A DNA stretch of 64,000 bases from Pectobacterium atrosepticum. Its GTDB lineage: Bacteria > Pseudomonadota > Gammaproteobacteria > Enterobacterales > Enterobacteriaceae. Positions 11,151 through 21,162 of the stretch are shown in pieces. The translations under genes and the position numbers were made by a program. The stretch lies in contig CP036163.1 in NCBI GenBank assembly GCA_019056595.1, forward strand, positions 3,100,001 through 3,164,000. The letters run 5' to 3'. Under the pieces are notes generated by a model. It was not told the origin of the DNA and searched no databases. It saw nothing but the letters and a program-made list of their open reading frames with translations. How positions within the stretch are numbered: the stretch's first letter is position 1; every line of letters begins with the position of its first letter.

Positions 11151-12215
11151 ATGACTGATCTGAAAAACGATCGCTATTTGCGGGCATTATTGCGCCAACC
11201 TGTTGATATCACTCCGGTGTGGATGATGCGTCAGGCGGGGCGTTATTTGCCGGAATATAAGGCAACGCGCGCGCAGGCTGGCGATTTTATGTCGCTGTGT
11301 AAAAACGCAGAGCTGGCTTGTGAAGTCACGTTACAACCTTTGCGGCGTTATGCGCTGGATGCAGCGATCCTGTTCTCTGATATCCTGACTATCCCAGATG
11401 CCATGGGCTTAGGCCTCTATTTTGAAGCGGGGGAAGGCCCACGCTTTCACTCACCCATCACGACTCATGCCGATGTGGTTAAACTGCCGGTTCCCGATCC
11501 AGAACAGGAACTCGGTTATGTGATGAACGCGGTGCGGACGATCCGTAAAAATCTTGCTGGTGAAGTGCCGCTCATTGGCTTCTCGGGTAGCCCGTGGACG
11601 CTGGCGACCTATATGGTTGAAGGCGGCAGTAGTAAAGCATTTACCGTCATCAAGAAAATGATGTTTGCTGAGCCTAAAACGCTGCACCTGTTGCTGGATA
11701 AGCTGGCTGATAGCGTCATTCTTTATCTCAACGCACAGATTCGCGCAGGCGCGCAGGCGGTAATGGTATTCGATACCTGGGGCGGTGCATTGAGCGGGCG
11801 TGACTACAAAGAATTCTCTCTGCATTACATGCATAAGATCGTTGACAGTTTACAGCGTGAGAATGAAGGGCGCCGTGTGCCAGTGACGCTCTTTACCAAA
11901 GGCGGGGGCCAGTGGCTAGAAGCGATGGCAGAAACAGGCTGTGACGCTCTGGGGCTGGACTGGACGAGCGATATTGCCGATGCACGTCGTCGCGTAGGTG
12001 ATAAAGTGGCGTTACAGGGAAATATGGATCCCTCAATGCTGTACGCCGATCCGGCACGGATCGAACAGGAAGTGGCATCGATCCTCGCTGGATTTGGGCA
12101 AGGCAACGGACATGTTTTCAATCTGGGTCACGGCATTCATCAGGACGTGCCGCCGGAGCACGCGGGCGTTTTTGTTGAAGCGGTACATCGGTTGTCCCGC
12201 GCTTATCACGCATGA
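11151..12215 (+). CDS. hemE: Uroporphyrinogen decarboxylase HemE
   Basis: HemE decarboxylates the four acetate side chains of uroporphyrinogen III to give coproporphyrinogen III in haem synthesis. It has 354 residues as in E. coli. Signature 1 is [15 protein letters not shown] near residue 21 and signature 2 is [16 protein letters not shown]. The C-terminal [15 protein letters not shown] is also diagnostic. The ATG is preceded by AAAGGAAAAG. It is followed after 15 bases by nfi, probably co-transcribed. Confidence 0.98.
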   Translation: MTDLKNDRYLRALLRQPVDITPVWMMRQAGRYLPEYKATRAQAGDFMSLCKNAELACEVTLQPLRRYALDAAILFSDILTIPDAMGLGLYFEAGEGPRFHSPITTHADVVKLPVPDPEQELGYVMNAVRTIRKNLAGEVPLIGFSGSPWTLATYMVEGGSSKAFTVIKKMMFAEPKTLHLLLDKLADSVILYLNAQIRAGAQAVMVFDTWGGALSGRDYKEFSLHYMHKIVDSLQRENEGRRVPVTLFTKGGGQWLEAMAETGCDALGLDWTSDIADARRRVGDKVALQGNMDPSMLYADPARIEQEVASILAGFGQGNGHVFNLGHGIHQDVPPEHAGVFVEAVHRLSRAYHA

Positions 12216-12230
12216 TTCACAGGAGGTGAT

Positions 12231-12920
12231 GTGATTGATACACAACGGCTGCGAGCTGAGCAGTTGGCTCGCGCTTCTGATGTGATTCGGCACGATGATT
12301 TACCTTTTGAACAGCCTGCGTTTATCGCGGGTGCGGATGTTGGCTTTGAACAAGAAGGTTCGGTAACTCGCGCCGCAATTGCGGTAATGCGCTATCCTTC
12401 GTTGGAACTGGTAGAATACAAGATTGCGCGTATCAGCACGACGATGCCTTATATCCCCGGTTTTCTTTCGTTTCGTGAATGCCCTGGGCTGTTAGCTGCG
12501 TGGGCGTTGCTTGAAAAAAAACCGGATCTGCTGTTTGTCGATGGGCATGGGATTTCCCATCCACGCCGTCTCGGTGTTGCCAGCCATTTTGGTCTGTTGG
12601 TTGATGTGCCCACGATTGGCGTGGCGAAAAGTCGGCTTTGCGGCCGGTTTGAGCCGGTGGCAGAAAGCGTCGGTAGCCAGCAGCCCTTGTTGGATAAGGG
12701 CGAGCAGATTGGTTGGGTATGGCGTAGCAAAGCACGTTGTAATCCGTTGTTTGTGGCGACAGGGCATAGAATCAGTCAGGATAGCGCATTGCACTGGGTA
12801 CAATGTTGCATGCGCGGCTACCGTTTACCGGAGCCGACCCGTTGGGCTGATGCCGTCGCATCAAATCGTCCCGCATTTGTGCGTTGGCAACGGCAGCAAG
12901 CGGCCAACGTATTGTCGTAA
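12231..12920 (+). CDS. nfi: Endonuclease V (deoxyinosine 3' endonuclease)
   Basis: This enzyme nicks DNA one phosphodiester 3' of deoxyinosine and other deaminated bases. The GTG at 12231 is the start, preceded by a near-perfect AGGAGGTGAT. The resulting 229 residues include the conserved FIAGADVGF (catalytic Asp), [11 protein letters not shown] and the [20 protein letters not shown] metal-binding motif. The gene follows hemE closely, as in E. coli. Confidence 0.96.
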   Translation: MIDTQRLRAEQLARASDVIRHDDLPFEQPAFIAGADVGFEQEGSVTRAAIAVMRYPSLELVEYKIARISTTMPYIPGFLSFRECPGLLAAWALLEKKPDLLFVDGHGISHPRRLGVASHFGLLVDVPTIGVAKSRLCGRFEPVAESVGSQQPLLDKGEQIGWVWRSKARCNPLFVATGHRISQDSALHWVQCCMRGYRLPEPTRWADAVASNRPAFVRWQRQQAANVLS

Positions 12921-12997
12921 AACTTTAGGAATTCAGGCATAGGGCGTCACTGTGATTTCAGGTACACTGCCGTCCGTCGCCGTTAATGAGCATAAAA

Positions 12998-13588
12998 ATG
13001 TTACGTAACCCCATTCATTTACGTCTGGAAAAGCTGGCGAGCTGGCAACATGTCACTTTCATGGCATGTCTTTGTGAACGTATGTATCCAAATTACCACG
13101 AATTTTGTCGTCAAACAGAATTCGGCGACGCGATGGTTTACCGCCGCATTCTCGATCTGGTATGGGAAATATTGGTTGTTAAAGATGCAAAGGTCAATTT
13201 CGATAGCCAGTTGGAAAAGCTGGAAGAAGCGGTTCCCGCTGCTGAAGATTACGATCTTTATGGCGTCTACCCGGCTATTGATGCCTGTATCGCGCTGGGC
13301 GAGCTGATTCATTCGCGTTTAAGCGGTGAAACGCTGGAACATACGATAGCTATCAGCGAAGCGTCTATCCGCACGGTTGCTATGTTGGAAATGACGCAGG
13401 CCGGTAAAGAAATGACCGACGATGAGCTAAAGGTTTTGCCTGCAATTGAAGAAGAATGGGATATCCAATGGGAGATTTTTCGCCTGTTGGCGGCCTGTGA
13501 AGAACGCGACATTGAGCTGATCAAAGGGCTCCGTTCCGATCTGCGCGAGGCCGGAAGTAGTAACATCGGGATAAATTTGCATCAATAA
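12998..13588 (+). CDS. yjaG: DUF416 protein YjaG
   Basis: This is a conserved enterobacterial protein of unknown function. The ATG at 12998 (MLRNPIHLRLEKL) is preferred to the one at 12986 because it reproduces the 196-residue E. coli YjaG end to end. Neither start has a clear Shine-Dalgarno. The protein is acidic and mostly helical with no obvious catalytic motif (for example YDLYGVYPAIDACIAL and EEEWDIQWEIFRLL). It lies between nfi and hupA as in E. coli. Confidence 0.93.
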   Translation: MLRNPIHLRLEKLASWQHVTFMACLCERMYPNYHEFCRQTEFGDAMVYRRILDLVWEILVVKDAKVNFDSQLEKLEEAVPAAEDYDLYGVYPAIDACIALGELIHSRLSGETLEHTIAISEASIRTVAMLEMTQAGKEMTDDELKVLPAIEEEWDIQWEIFRLLAACEERDIELIKGLRSDLREAGSSNIGINLHQ

Positions 13589-13792
13589 CGCGATAAAACG
13601 TGATTTAAGGCCTGAAATGGCCTGTCTTAAGGCTTCACATTCGCACCCTGTCTGGTCTACATTTGGGGGGCGTAAAAAAAGTGGCTGTCGGTGCGTGTAT
13701 GCAGGAGAGTGCTATTACACCCTAAAACGGGAAAGGGCATATCCGTCGCACTCGATGCTTAGCAAGCGATAAACACACTGTAAGGATAACTT

Positions 13793-14065
13793 ATGAATAA
13801 GACTCAACTGATTGATGTAATTGCGGACAAAGCTGATCTGTCAAAAACACAGGCTAAAGCAGCTCTGGAATCAACTTTGGCGGCAATTACCGAGTCTCTG
13901 AAAGAAGGTGATGCAGTACAATTAGTTGGTTTTGGTACGTTTAAAGTCAACCATCGTAATGAGCGCACTGGCCGTAACCCACAAACCGGTAAAGAAATCA
14001 AAATTGCTGCTGCCAATGTGCCAGCGTTTGTTTCTGGCAAGGCTCTGAAAGACGCTGTTAAATAA
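13793..14065 (+). CDS. hupA: DNA-binding protein HU-alpha
   Basis: HU-alpha is a 90-residue histone-like protein that bends DNA and shapes the nucleoid as a homodimer or with HupB. The N-terminal helices ([20 protein letters not shown]) and the DNA-binding arm with the [12 protein letters not shown] signature are clear. It is preceded by TAAGGATAAC as ribosome-binding site. A hairpin terminator follows 26 bases after the stop and lies inside the yjaH frame. Confidence 0.98.
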   Translation: MNKTQLIDVIADKADLSKTQAKAALESTLAAITESLKEGDAVQLVGFGTFKVNHRNERTGRNPQTGKEIKIAAANVPAFVSGKALKDAVK

Positions 14066-14069
14066 GCCC

Positions 14070-14756
14070 ATGCCGGTTAAAAGTTTAAGCAGAGGGGCGT
14101 TTTCGCCCCTTTTGCTTTTACGACGTTTGTGTGGCGCAGGCCTCGTACTTATTGCTGTCGTGGCCTGCAGTAGCCGCACTGCACCGCCGGACGTCTTCTC
14201 CAGCGGTTACGTTGCCGATCGTGGCATCGTGCGTTTGTGGCGTAAGGATGATGCGCAGGATACGACGGCACTGACCACCGTGTATAATCCGCTTCAGGGC
14301 AATGCTCTAGTGGTGACTCGCTATACGTTCCAACAGGATAAGCTACGCGAGATACAGCGTAATCAGCTCGGGACGCAAAAAGAAGATATGCGTTTGCGCT
14401 TTGCAGAGGATGGAACCGTCAGCTTTATGCAGCGGCAGCTTGCTGAAAGACGTGAGTCAGTTTCCGATGATGATGTCGCGCTCTATCAGTTTGATGCTAA
14501 ACGTATGCTGGAATTGAGTGATGTTCTGCGTGCAGGAAAGGTGATGCTGAAGCAAGGGAAATGGCTGGAAGGGCAGGTTCAGTCTTGTGACGGTACGGTA
14601 GTTCGCCCTGATTTTGACAGAGACTCGCGCGAATGGATTGCGCAGCAAAAATCGCATGCAACGCGTCCCCTAAACGTAGCATGGCTGGAAGCACCTGAAG
14701 GAACGCAGCTATTGCTGGTGGTGGAAGATGACGTCTGCCAGTGGCAGCCTAAATAG
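14070..14756 (+). CDS. yjaH: DUF1481 lipoprotein YjaH
   Basis: This is a predicted envelope lipoprotein of unknown function. The N terminus has a positive region, a hydrophobic core and the lipobox AVVAC (Cys33 from the ATG at 14070), followed by a 195-residue periplasmic domain. The ATG at 14070 lies four bases after the hupA stop. The hupA terminator then overlaps codons 8-16, so TTG at 14112, giving a conventional short signal peptide, is a possible alternative start. Order hupA-yjaH is conserved with E. coli. Confidence 0.85.
   Translation: MPVKSLSRGAFSPLLLLRRLCGAGLVLIAVVACSSRTAPPDVFSSGYVADRGIVRLWRKDDAQDTTALTTVYNPLQGNALVVTRYTFQQDKLREIQRNQLGTQKEDMRLRFAEDGTVSFMQRQLAERRESVSDDDVALYQFDAKRMLELSDVLRAGKVMLKQGKWLEGQVQSCDGTVVRPDFDRDSREWIAQQKSHATRPLNVAWLEAPEGTQLLLVVEDDVCQWQPK
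14092..14118 (+). terminator. hupA terminator inside the 5' end of yjaH
   Basis: GAGGGGCG-TTTT-CGCCCCTTTTGCTTTT is a GC-rich stem with a four-base loop and a following T-rich tract, typical of a rho-independent terminator. Because it overlaps the start of the yjaH frame, read-through would be needed to express the long form of YjaH. Confidence 0.8.
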
Positions 14757-14761
14757 CCATT

Positions 14762-14784
14762 AAAAAACCCGGATTTCTCCGGGC
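14762..14784 (-). terminator. Terminator of purHD
   Basis: On the minus strand CCCGG-agaaat-CCGGG is followed by TTTTTT. It ends the purHD transcript 40 bases after purD and may also serve convergent yjaH. Confidence 0.8.
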
Positions 14785-14824
14785 TTCAGTATTTATCAGA
14801 TAATCGTTATCGGACCATCGTTTA

Positions 14825-16111
14825 TCAGGCTTGCTCGCGCTCAATGGCACGGTAGCCGATGTCTTTGCGACAGAAGACCCCTTGCCACTGAATACCTGCT
14901 GCTATTTCATAAGCGCGTTGTTGTGCTTCAACCACGGTATTACCCAATGCAGTGACGCACAGTACTCGCCCGCCGTTGGTGACAACATTAATACCATTCA
15001 GCTTGGTGCCAGCATGGAAGACTTTGCCATCTTCGGCATCCTGCTGCGGTAAACCAGAAATAACATCACCCGTATTGTAGTCATCTGGGTAACCGCCTGC
15101 GGCCAATACCACGCCCAGAGACGGACGTTCATCCCAGACCGAATCTTTCTGATCCAGCGTGCCGTCACAGCCTGCCAGACACAGTTCCACCAGATCGGAG
15201 CGCAGGCGCAGCATAATTGGCTGTGTTTCTGGATCGCCAAAGCGACAGTTGAACTCGATCACTTTTGGCTGGCCATCGGCAGAAATCATCAGACCGGCAT
15301 ACAGGAAACCAACGTAGGTATTTCCCTCGGCGGCCATGCCGTTCACGGTCGGCCAAATCACCTGATCCATCACTCGCTGGTGGATTTCATCGGTCACGAC
15401 TGGCGCTGGCGAATAAGCGCCCATACCACCGGTATTCGGGCCAGTATCTTTATCCCCTACGCGCTTATGATCCTGGCTGGTCGCCATCGGCAGCACGTTC
15501 TTGCCGTCCACCATCACGATGAAGCTCGCCTCTTCGCCATCAAGGAACTCTTCCACCACGATACGGTGTCCAGCATCCCCGAATGCATTACCTGCCAGCA
15601 TATCCTGAATGGCGTTTTCCGCTTCCTGCAACGTCATCGCGACAATCACGCCCTTACCAGCGGCCAATCCGTCCGCCTTGATGACGATAGGCGCACCTTT
15701 ACTGTGTACATAAGTCAGAGCAGGTTCCACTTCGGTGAAATTCTGGTATTCCGCTGACGGGATGTTATGGCGTGCCAGAAAATCTTTAGTAAAGGCTTTC
15801 GAGCCTTCTAGCTGTGCTGCTGCTTGTGACGGGCCAAAGATTTTTAGACCTGCACTCTGAAACGCATCCACAACACCGATAACTAACGGTGTTTCTGGGC
15901 CAACGATGGTTAAATCGATGTGGTTTTCCTGAGCAAAGGCGACTAACGCTGGAACATCGGTTGCGGAGATATCGACGTTGGTCAGCGCTGGTTCAAGTGC
16001 GGTACCTGCGTTTCCTGGAGCAACATAAACCTGTTTCGCCAACGGTGATTGTGCCGCTTTCCAGGCCAGCGCGTGTTCGCGTCCGCCATTACCAATTACT
16101 AAAATGTTCAT
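14825..16111 (-). CDS. purD: Phosphoribosylamine-glycine ligase PurD
   Basis: PurD catalyses the second step of de novo purine synthesis, joining glycine to phosphoribosylamine with ATP. It has 428 residues. The start MNILVIGNGGREHALAW, the ATP-grasp segment IVIKADGLAAGKGV, and RFGDPETQ near residue 290 are diagnostic. It follows purH by 17 bases as the second gene of a purHD operon. Confidence 0.98.
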   Translation of the reverse strand: MNILVIGNGGREHALAWKAAQSPLAKQVYVAPGNAGTALEPALTNVDISATDVPALVAFAQENHIDLTIVGPETPLVIGVVDAFQSAGLKIFGPSQAAAQLEGSKAFTKDFLARHNIPSAEYQNFTEVEPALTYVHSKGAPIVIKADGLAAGKGVIVAMTLQEAENAIQDMLAGNAFGDAGHRIVVEEFLDGEEASFIVMVDGKNVLPMATSQDHKRVGDKDTGPNTGGMGAYSPAPVVTDEIHQRVMDQVIWPTVNGMAAEGNTYVGFLYAGLMISADGQPKVIEFNCRFGDPETQPIMLRLRSDLVELCLAGCDGTLDQKDSVWDERPSLGVVLAAGGYPDDYNTGDVISGLPQQDAEDGKVFHAGTKLNGINVVTNGGRVLCVTALGNTVVEAQQRAYEIAAGIQWQGVFCRKDIGYRAIEREQA

Positions 16112-16128
16112 TTCGGTCAGCTCCAGAA

Positions 16129-17718
16129 TTAATGGCGGAAATGGCGCATGTCGGTAAAGATCATCGCAATGCCGTGTTCGTTGGCGGCAGCAATAACTTC
16201 ATCATCACGAATAGACCCGCCCGGTTGGATCACGCAGCTAATGCCAACGGCTGCGGCAGCATCAATACCATCACGGAATGGGAAGAATGCATCAGAGGCC
16301 ATGGCGGAACCTTTAACTTCCAGCCCTTCATCGGCCGCTTTGATTCCGGCGATTTTCGCGGAGTAAACGCGGCTCATCTGACCGGCACCTATTCCGATGG
16401 TCATGTTGTCGCGTGCGTACACAATTGCATTGGATTTAACGAATTTAGCCACTTTCCAGCAGAAGAGCGCATCGCGTAATTCCTGTTCGCTCGGCTGGCG
16501 TTCGGTCACGACACGCAGTTGAGACGTATCGACCATGCCCAAATCGCGATCCTGTACCAGTAAACCGCCGTTGACACGTTTGAAGTCCAGAGCCGGAACG
16601 CGTTGCTGCCAGCTACCACTGGTCAGGACGCGTACGTTTTGTTTGGCAGCAGTAACCTTTAACGCGGCATCACTGGCGGATGGCGCAATAATGACTTCGA
16701 CAAACTGACGGCTGATGATGGCCTGTGCCGTTTCTTCATCCAGTTCGCGGTTGAAAGCGATAATGCCGCCGAATGCGGATGTTGGGTCGGTTTTATAGGC
16801 GCGATCGTAGGCATCAAGAATTGAGCCGCCAATTGCTACGCCGCACGGATTCGCGTGTTTAACGATAACGCAGGCTGGTTCGGCAAATTCCTTCACACAT
16901 TCCAGCGCAGCATCGGTATCGGCGATGTTGTTATAAGACAGCGCTTTGCCTTGTAGCTGTGTAGAGGTGGCGACAGAGGCTTCGTGAATATTCTCTTCTA
17001 TATAGAAGGCAGCTTGTTGATGACTGTTCTCGCCGTAGCGCATGTCCTGCTTTTTGATGTAGTTCAGGTTCAGCGTGCGGGGGAAGTGGCCAGATGGTTT
17101 ATCGGTATCACCGTGGTAAGGCGGAACCAGTGCGCCAAAGTAGTTGGCAATCATGCTGTCGTAAGCGGCAGTATGCTCGAAGGCTTTAATGGCTAAATCG
17201 AAACGGGTTTCGTAGGTCAATGAACCTTCGTTAGCGTCGATTTCATTAATGATAGTGGTGTAGTCGCTGCTCTTGACCACGATTGCCACATCTTTATGGT
17301 TTTTGGCGGCGGAGCGTACCATCGTCGGGCCGCCGATATCGATGTTCTCAACCGCATCTTCTAATGTGCAGTTCTCACGGGCGACGGTCTGAGCGAACGG
17401 ATACAGATTCACAACGACGATATCAATCGGTTTGATGTCGTGCTGCGTCATGATCGCATCATCTTGATCGCGTCGTCCCAGAATGCCGCCGTGTACTTTC
17501 GGGTGCAGAGTCTTTACACGCCCATCCATCATTTCTGGGAAACCGGTGTAGTCAGAGACTTCCGTCACGGCTAAGCCAGCATCGGCCAGCAAACGGGCGG
17601 TTCCACCTGTTGAAAGGAGCTCGACACCACGATGGGACAGAGCTTGAGCAAATTCGACAATACCTGCTTTGTCAGAAACGCTGAGCAGAGCGCGGCGAAT
17701 TGGACGGCGTTGTTGCAT
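16129..17718 (-). CDS. purH: Bifunctional AICAR transformylase / IMP cyclohydrolase PurH
   Basis: PurH performs the last two steps of IMP synthesis. The start is ATG at 17718 ([19 protein letters not shown]) with AGGGGAT upstream. It gives the 529 residues known for E. coli, so the open frame extending to 17976 is not used. The IMP cyclohydrolase domain is at the N terminus ([22 protein letters not shown]). The transformylase domain follows, with the KHANPCG catalytic motif and [10 protein letters not shown]. It is divergent from the rRNA operon. Confidence 0.98.
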   Translation of the reverse strand: MQQRRPIRRALLSVSDKAGIVEFAQALSHRGVELLSTGGTARLLADAGLAVTEVSDYTGFPEMMDGRVKTLHPKVHGGILGRRDQDDAIMTQHDIKPIDIVVVNLYPFAQTVARENCTLEDAVENIDIGGPTMVRSAAKNHKDVAIVVKSSDYTTIINEIDANEGSLTYETRFDLAIKAFEHTAAYDSMIANYFGALVPPYHGDTDKPSGHFPRTLNLNYIKKQDMRYGENSHQQAAFYIEENIHEASVATSTQLQGKALSYNNIADTDAALECVKEFAEPACVIVKHANPCGVAIGGSILDAYDRAYKTDPTSAFGGIIAFNRELDEETAQAIISRQFVEVIIAPSASDAALKVTAAKQNVRVLTSGSWQQRVPALDFKRVNGGLLVQDRDLGMVDTSQLRVVTERQPSEQELRDALFCWKVAKFVKSNAIVYARDNMTIGIGAGQMSRVYSAKIAGIKAADEGLEVKGSAMASDAFFPFRDGIDAAAAVGISCVIQPGGSIRDDEVIAAANEHGIAMIFTDMRHFRH

Positions 17719-17861
17719 GATGATGTTATCCCCTGGATTTGGGTAGTCAGTAAAGAACGGTATGTGAATATCGTCTTTGTCAGAGTAATAATTGCGGAAT
17801 AAAGAGAAATATTCAGTTAGCGTTCGCAAAAATACGACGATTTTGAACGGGGTGAATTGTA

Positions 17862-17877
17862 GCGAAAACGTTTGCGT
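17862..17877 (-). promoter_or_regulatory. PurR box of purHD
   Basis: ACGCAAACGTTTTCGC on the minus strand matches the PurR operator consensus in at least 15 of 16 positions. It ends immediately before a TACAAT -10 box (17861-17856), so bound PurR would block RNA polymerase when purines are abundant. It lies about 145 bases upstream of the purH start. Confidence 0.88.
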
Positions 17878-17994
17878 GATGCTCGTCAATTTTTGAGTAG
17901 AATGCTTTCTGTGGATAAGTTTGTGCAAAAATAGGTATAAGGTGGGGTTTTGCTGTGGAATGCAGCAAACAGTCATTTTTCTTTAAAATACCTA

Positions 17995-18022
17995 TTGTCA
18001 GCGGGCGAGAAGTCCCTATAAT
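17995..18022 (+). promoter_or_regulatory. rRNA operon promoter P1
   Basis: TTGTCA (17995-18000) and TATAAT (18017-18022) are spaced by 16 bases and preceded by an AT-rich UP-like stretch. They are followed by the GC-rich GCGC discriminator typical of stringently controlled rrn P1 promoters. Confidence 0.85.
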
Positions 18023-18101
18023 GCGCATCCACTGACACGGCAACAGCGACTTACGAAGTTGGTGTGACAGAAAAGATTCAACGAAGGCAGTCAGTAATGA
18101 C

Positions 18102-18129
18102 TTGACTTCACAGCGGAAAAGCATAATAT
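18102..18129 (+). promoter_or_regulatory. rRNA operon promoter P2
   Basis: TTGACT (18102-18107), a 16-base spacer and TAATAT (18124-18129) lie about 105 bases after P1, the usual rrn P1-P2 distance, with a GCGGCCCGC-type discriminator. Confidence 0.75.
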
Positions 18130-18159
18130 ATGCGGCCCGCGCCACGGAAGACGTGGCAC

Positions 18160-18171
18160 TGCTCTTTAACA
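18160..18171 (+). promoter_or_regulatory. rRNA leader boxA antitermination site
   Basis: TGCTCTTTAACA is the conserved boxA that recruits the NusB/S10 antitermination complex. It lies in the leader between P2 and 16S. Confidence 0.85.
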
Positions 18172-18324
18172 ATATAATCAGACAATCTGTGTGGGCACTC
18201 ACAAGACCGTATCTTAAACGATATAAAAAGTCTTGAAGAGTGAACAACAGTAAAATTCATTACGAATGAACAGTTACTAATTCTTTGAGCATCGCTGACG
18301 AGTTCAGCAAATCAAACAAATCTT

Positions 18325-18782
<458 letters not shown>

Positions 18783-18856
18783 CCAATAAAGATGTGTGTT
18801 AAGTGAAGTGCTCACACAGATTGTCTGATGAAAATAACGAGCAGAAATACCTTAAT

Positions 18857-18933
<77 letters not shown>

Positions 18934-18975
18934 ACTCTTCCATGAGTGGTATCTAAGGTAACTGTAAGTAGAGAT

Positions 18976-19051
18976 GGGGCTATAGCTCAGCTGGGAGAGC
19001 GCCTGCTTTGCACGCAGGAGGTCTGCGGTTCGATCCCGCATAGCTCCACCA
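18976..19051 (+). tRNA. alaT: tRNA-Ala (TGC anticodon)
   Basis: This 76-base gene begins GGGGCTATAGCTCAGC. It has the anticodon loop CTTTGCACG (TGC), the GGTTCGATCCC T-arm and an encoded CCA. It lies 42 bases after tRNA-Ile in the spacer, as in Ile/Ala-type rrn operons. Confidence 0.97.
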
Positions 19052-19100
19052 TTAAAAAAGACTTCAGAGCGTATTGGAAACAGTATGCTGCGAAGTATTT

Positions 19101-19112
19101 TGCTCTTTAACA
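19101..19112 (+). promoter_or_regulatory. Spacer boxA before 23S
   Basis: A second TGCTCTTTAACA lies between tRNA-Ala and 23S, the conserved spacer antitermination site. Confidence 0.8.
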
Positions 19113-19256
19113 ATCTGGAACAAGCTGAAAATTGAAACATGACAGCTGAACATGCATGACTGCCTTCGGGCGGGTCGTGATGAATCAGCATGTCAATGAG
19201 TCTCTCAAATAATCGCAGCGCGAGGATGAATCGAAAGAAACATCTTCGGGTTGTGA

Positions 19257-19968
19257 GGTTAAGCGACTAAGCGTACACGGTGGATGCCTAGGCAGTCAGA
19301 GGCGATGAAGGGCGTGCTAATCTGCGATAAGCGTCGGTAAGCTGATATGAAGCGTTATACCCGACGATACCCGAATGGGGAAACCCAATGTGTTTCGACA
19401 CATTATCATTACGTGAATACATAGCGTAATGAGGCGAACCGGGGGAACTGAAACATCTCAGTACCCCGAGGAAAAGAAATCAACCGAGATTCCCCTAGTA
19501 GCGGCGAGCGAACGGGGAGGAGCCCAGAACCTGAATCAGTTTGTGTGTTAGTGGAAGCGTCTGGAAAGTCGCACAGTAAAGGGTGATAGAAACAGGTTAA
19601 TATTCCTGTACTCGGTGTTACTGCGAAGGGGGAACGGAGAAAGCTAGGTTATCCGGGCGACAGGTAAATCCGGGTCATCGTTAACACTGAGGCGTTATGA
19701 CGAGTCACTACGGTGATGAAGTAACCGATGCTACGCGAACGCACCACTGGTGTTCGGGTTGTGATGCCAATTGCATTGCCCGGTAGCTAAGTGCGGAAGA
19801 GATAACCGCTGAAAGCATCTAAGCGGGAAACTTGCCTCGAGATGAGTCTTCCCTGGGCACTAGATGCCCCTGAAGGGCCGTTGAAGACTACGACGTAGAT
19901 AGGCTGGGTGTGTAAGCGTAGCGATACGTTGAGCTAACCAGTACTAATGACCCGAGAGGCTTAACCTT
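19257..19968 (+). rRNA. 23S rRNA gene with two large internal deletions
   Basis: The 5' end (GGTTAAGCGACTAAGCG) and the 3' end (GAGGCTTAACCTT) are those of 23S, but only 712 bases remain of about 2900. Two junctions are visible. Near 19589 the sequence goes from about position 308 to the segment AACAGGTTAATATTCCTG, which normally lies near 1500. Near 19735 it goes from about 1650 to the CACTGGTGTTCGGGTTG segment near 2700. The peptidyl-transferase centre is absent. As with 16S, misassembly is the most economical explanation. Confidence 0.9.
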
Positions 19969-20091
19969 ACAACACCGAAGGTGTTTTGTGGGTGACTCAT
20001 ATAAAACGATATTCAGCTTGTTCAAAGATTGGTTCTGATGGTTATACGACACAAGAAAAGTGAAGTGTAACGGTTGGAATGAAACAGAATT

Positions 20092-20211
20092 TGCCTGGCG
20101 GCGATAGCGCGGTGGTCCCACCTGACCCCATGCCGAACTCAGAAGTGAAACGCCGTAGCGCCGATGGTAGTGTGGGGTCTCCCCATGTGAGAGTAGGGAA
20201 CTGCCAGGCAT
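20092..20211 (+). rRNA. 5S rRNA
   Basis: A complete 120-base 5S gene, from TGCCTGGCGGCGATAGCGCG to GAACTGCCAGGCAT. The terminal stem pairs perfectly. It is the last gene of the rRNA operon. Confidence 0.97.
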
Positions 20212-20221
20212 CAAACATGTG

Positions 20222-20252
20222 GAAAGCCCCTGTCGAAAGACGGGGGCTTTTT
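20222..20252 (+). terminator. rRNA operon terminator
   Basis: AAAGCCCC-TGTCGAAAGACGGGGGCTTTTT forms a GC-rich stem with a GAAA-type loop and a T tract, the classical rrn T1-type terminator 11 bases after 5S. Confidence 0.9.
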
Positions 20253-20392
20253 GCTGTGGGGCATTTGGGGAGCTGGAATTTGTTTTCTTCCTTATGTCGT
20301 CAGGTATGTGATGAGCAGTGCGAACAGTAAGGACCATCATAATGGCGATGCAGGGGAAAGCCTGCGCAGGTACGCAGGCTTATTGTTCTGAA

Positions 20393-21154
20393 TTAGTGCA
20401 GGATTTGTGAAAGAAATGACTGCGTGCGCTCTGAACGAGGACTAGAAAAGAAGATATCTGGTGGCGCTTGTTCTACGATCTCACCTTGATCCATAAAGAT
20501 CACCCGGTCAGCGACGGTTTTCGCGAACCCCATTTCGTGCGTTACGCACAGCATCGTCATCCCATCTTGTGCCAGCCCCAGCATTGTATCTAGCACTTCT
20601 TTCACCATTTCAGGATCCAGTGCGGACGTTGGTTCGTCGAACAACATAATCTTGGGCTTCATGCACAGAGAACGCGCGATAGCTACGCGTTGCTGTTGGC
20701 CTCCAGATAGTTGTCCCGGGAATTTATGGGCATGTGCGGCGATGCGCACACGTTCCAGATAGTGCATGGCCAACTCTTCTGCTTCTTTTTTCGGTGTGTG
20801 ACGTACCCAGGATGGTGCCAGCGTGCAGTTTTGTAATACGGTTAAGTGCGGGAAAAGATTGAAATGCTGAAACACCATGCCAACTTCAGTGCGAACTTTT
20901 TCGATGTTGCGCAAATCGTTATTCAACTCAATGCCGTCAACAACAATCCGTCCCTGCTGATGTTCTTCGAGATGATTAATACAGCGTATGGTGGTCGATT
21001 TACCCGATCCGGAAGGGCCACACAGCACAATGCGTTCCCCTTGCCTGACCTGCAAATTGATGTCTTTAAGCACATGAAATTGTCCGTACCACTTATTCAC
21101 ATTTTCTAAGGTAATCATGTGATCGGTTGATTGAGTTAATGCAGTCTGATTCAT
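20393..21154 (-). CDS. yhdZ: Polar amino acid ABC transporter ATP-binding protein YhdZ
   Basis: This 253-residue ATPase energises the importer with YhdW, YhdX and YhdY. The Walker A motif GPSGSGKST is near residue 48, the signature is [13 protein letters not shown], Walker B is [12 protein letters not shown], and the H-loop lies in CVTHEMG. It is the last gene of the yhdWXYZ operon, nine bases after yhdY. In E. coli yhdZ also sits beside a ribosomal RNA operon. Substrate specificity for general L-amino acids is by similarity to AapP. Confidence 0.93.
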   Translation of the reverse strand: MNQTALTQSTDHMITLENVNKWYGQFHVLKDINLQVRQGERIVLCGPSGSGKSTTIRCINHLEEHQQGRIVVDGIELNNDLRNIEKVRTEVGMVFQHFNLFPHLTVLQNCTLAPSWVRHTPKKEAEELAMHYLERVRIAAHAHKFPGQLSGGQQQRVAIARSLCMKPKIMLFDEPTSALDPEMVKEVLDTMLGLAQDGMTMLCVTHEMGFAKTVADRVIFMDQGEIVEQAPPDIFFSSPRSERTQSFLSQILH

Positions 21155-21162
21155 CGATGGCC

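Noticed and set aside
17719-17976. N-terminal extension of PurH
   Set aside because: The upstream codons run through the PurR box and promoter, and the conserved N terminus with ribosome-binding site starts at 17718.
19888-20340. A 150-codon minus-strand frame across 23S, 5S and the terminator
   Set aside because: It is antisense to rRNA, a common source of false proteins. The same applies to frames at 18341-18559, 18584-18775 and 18928-19191.
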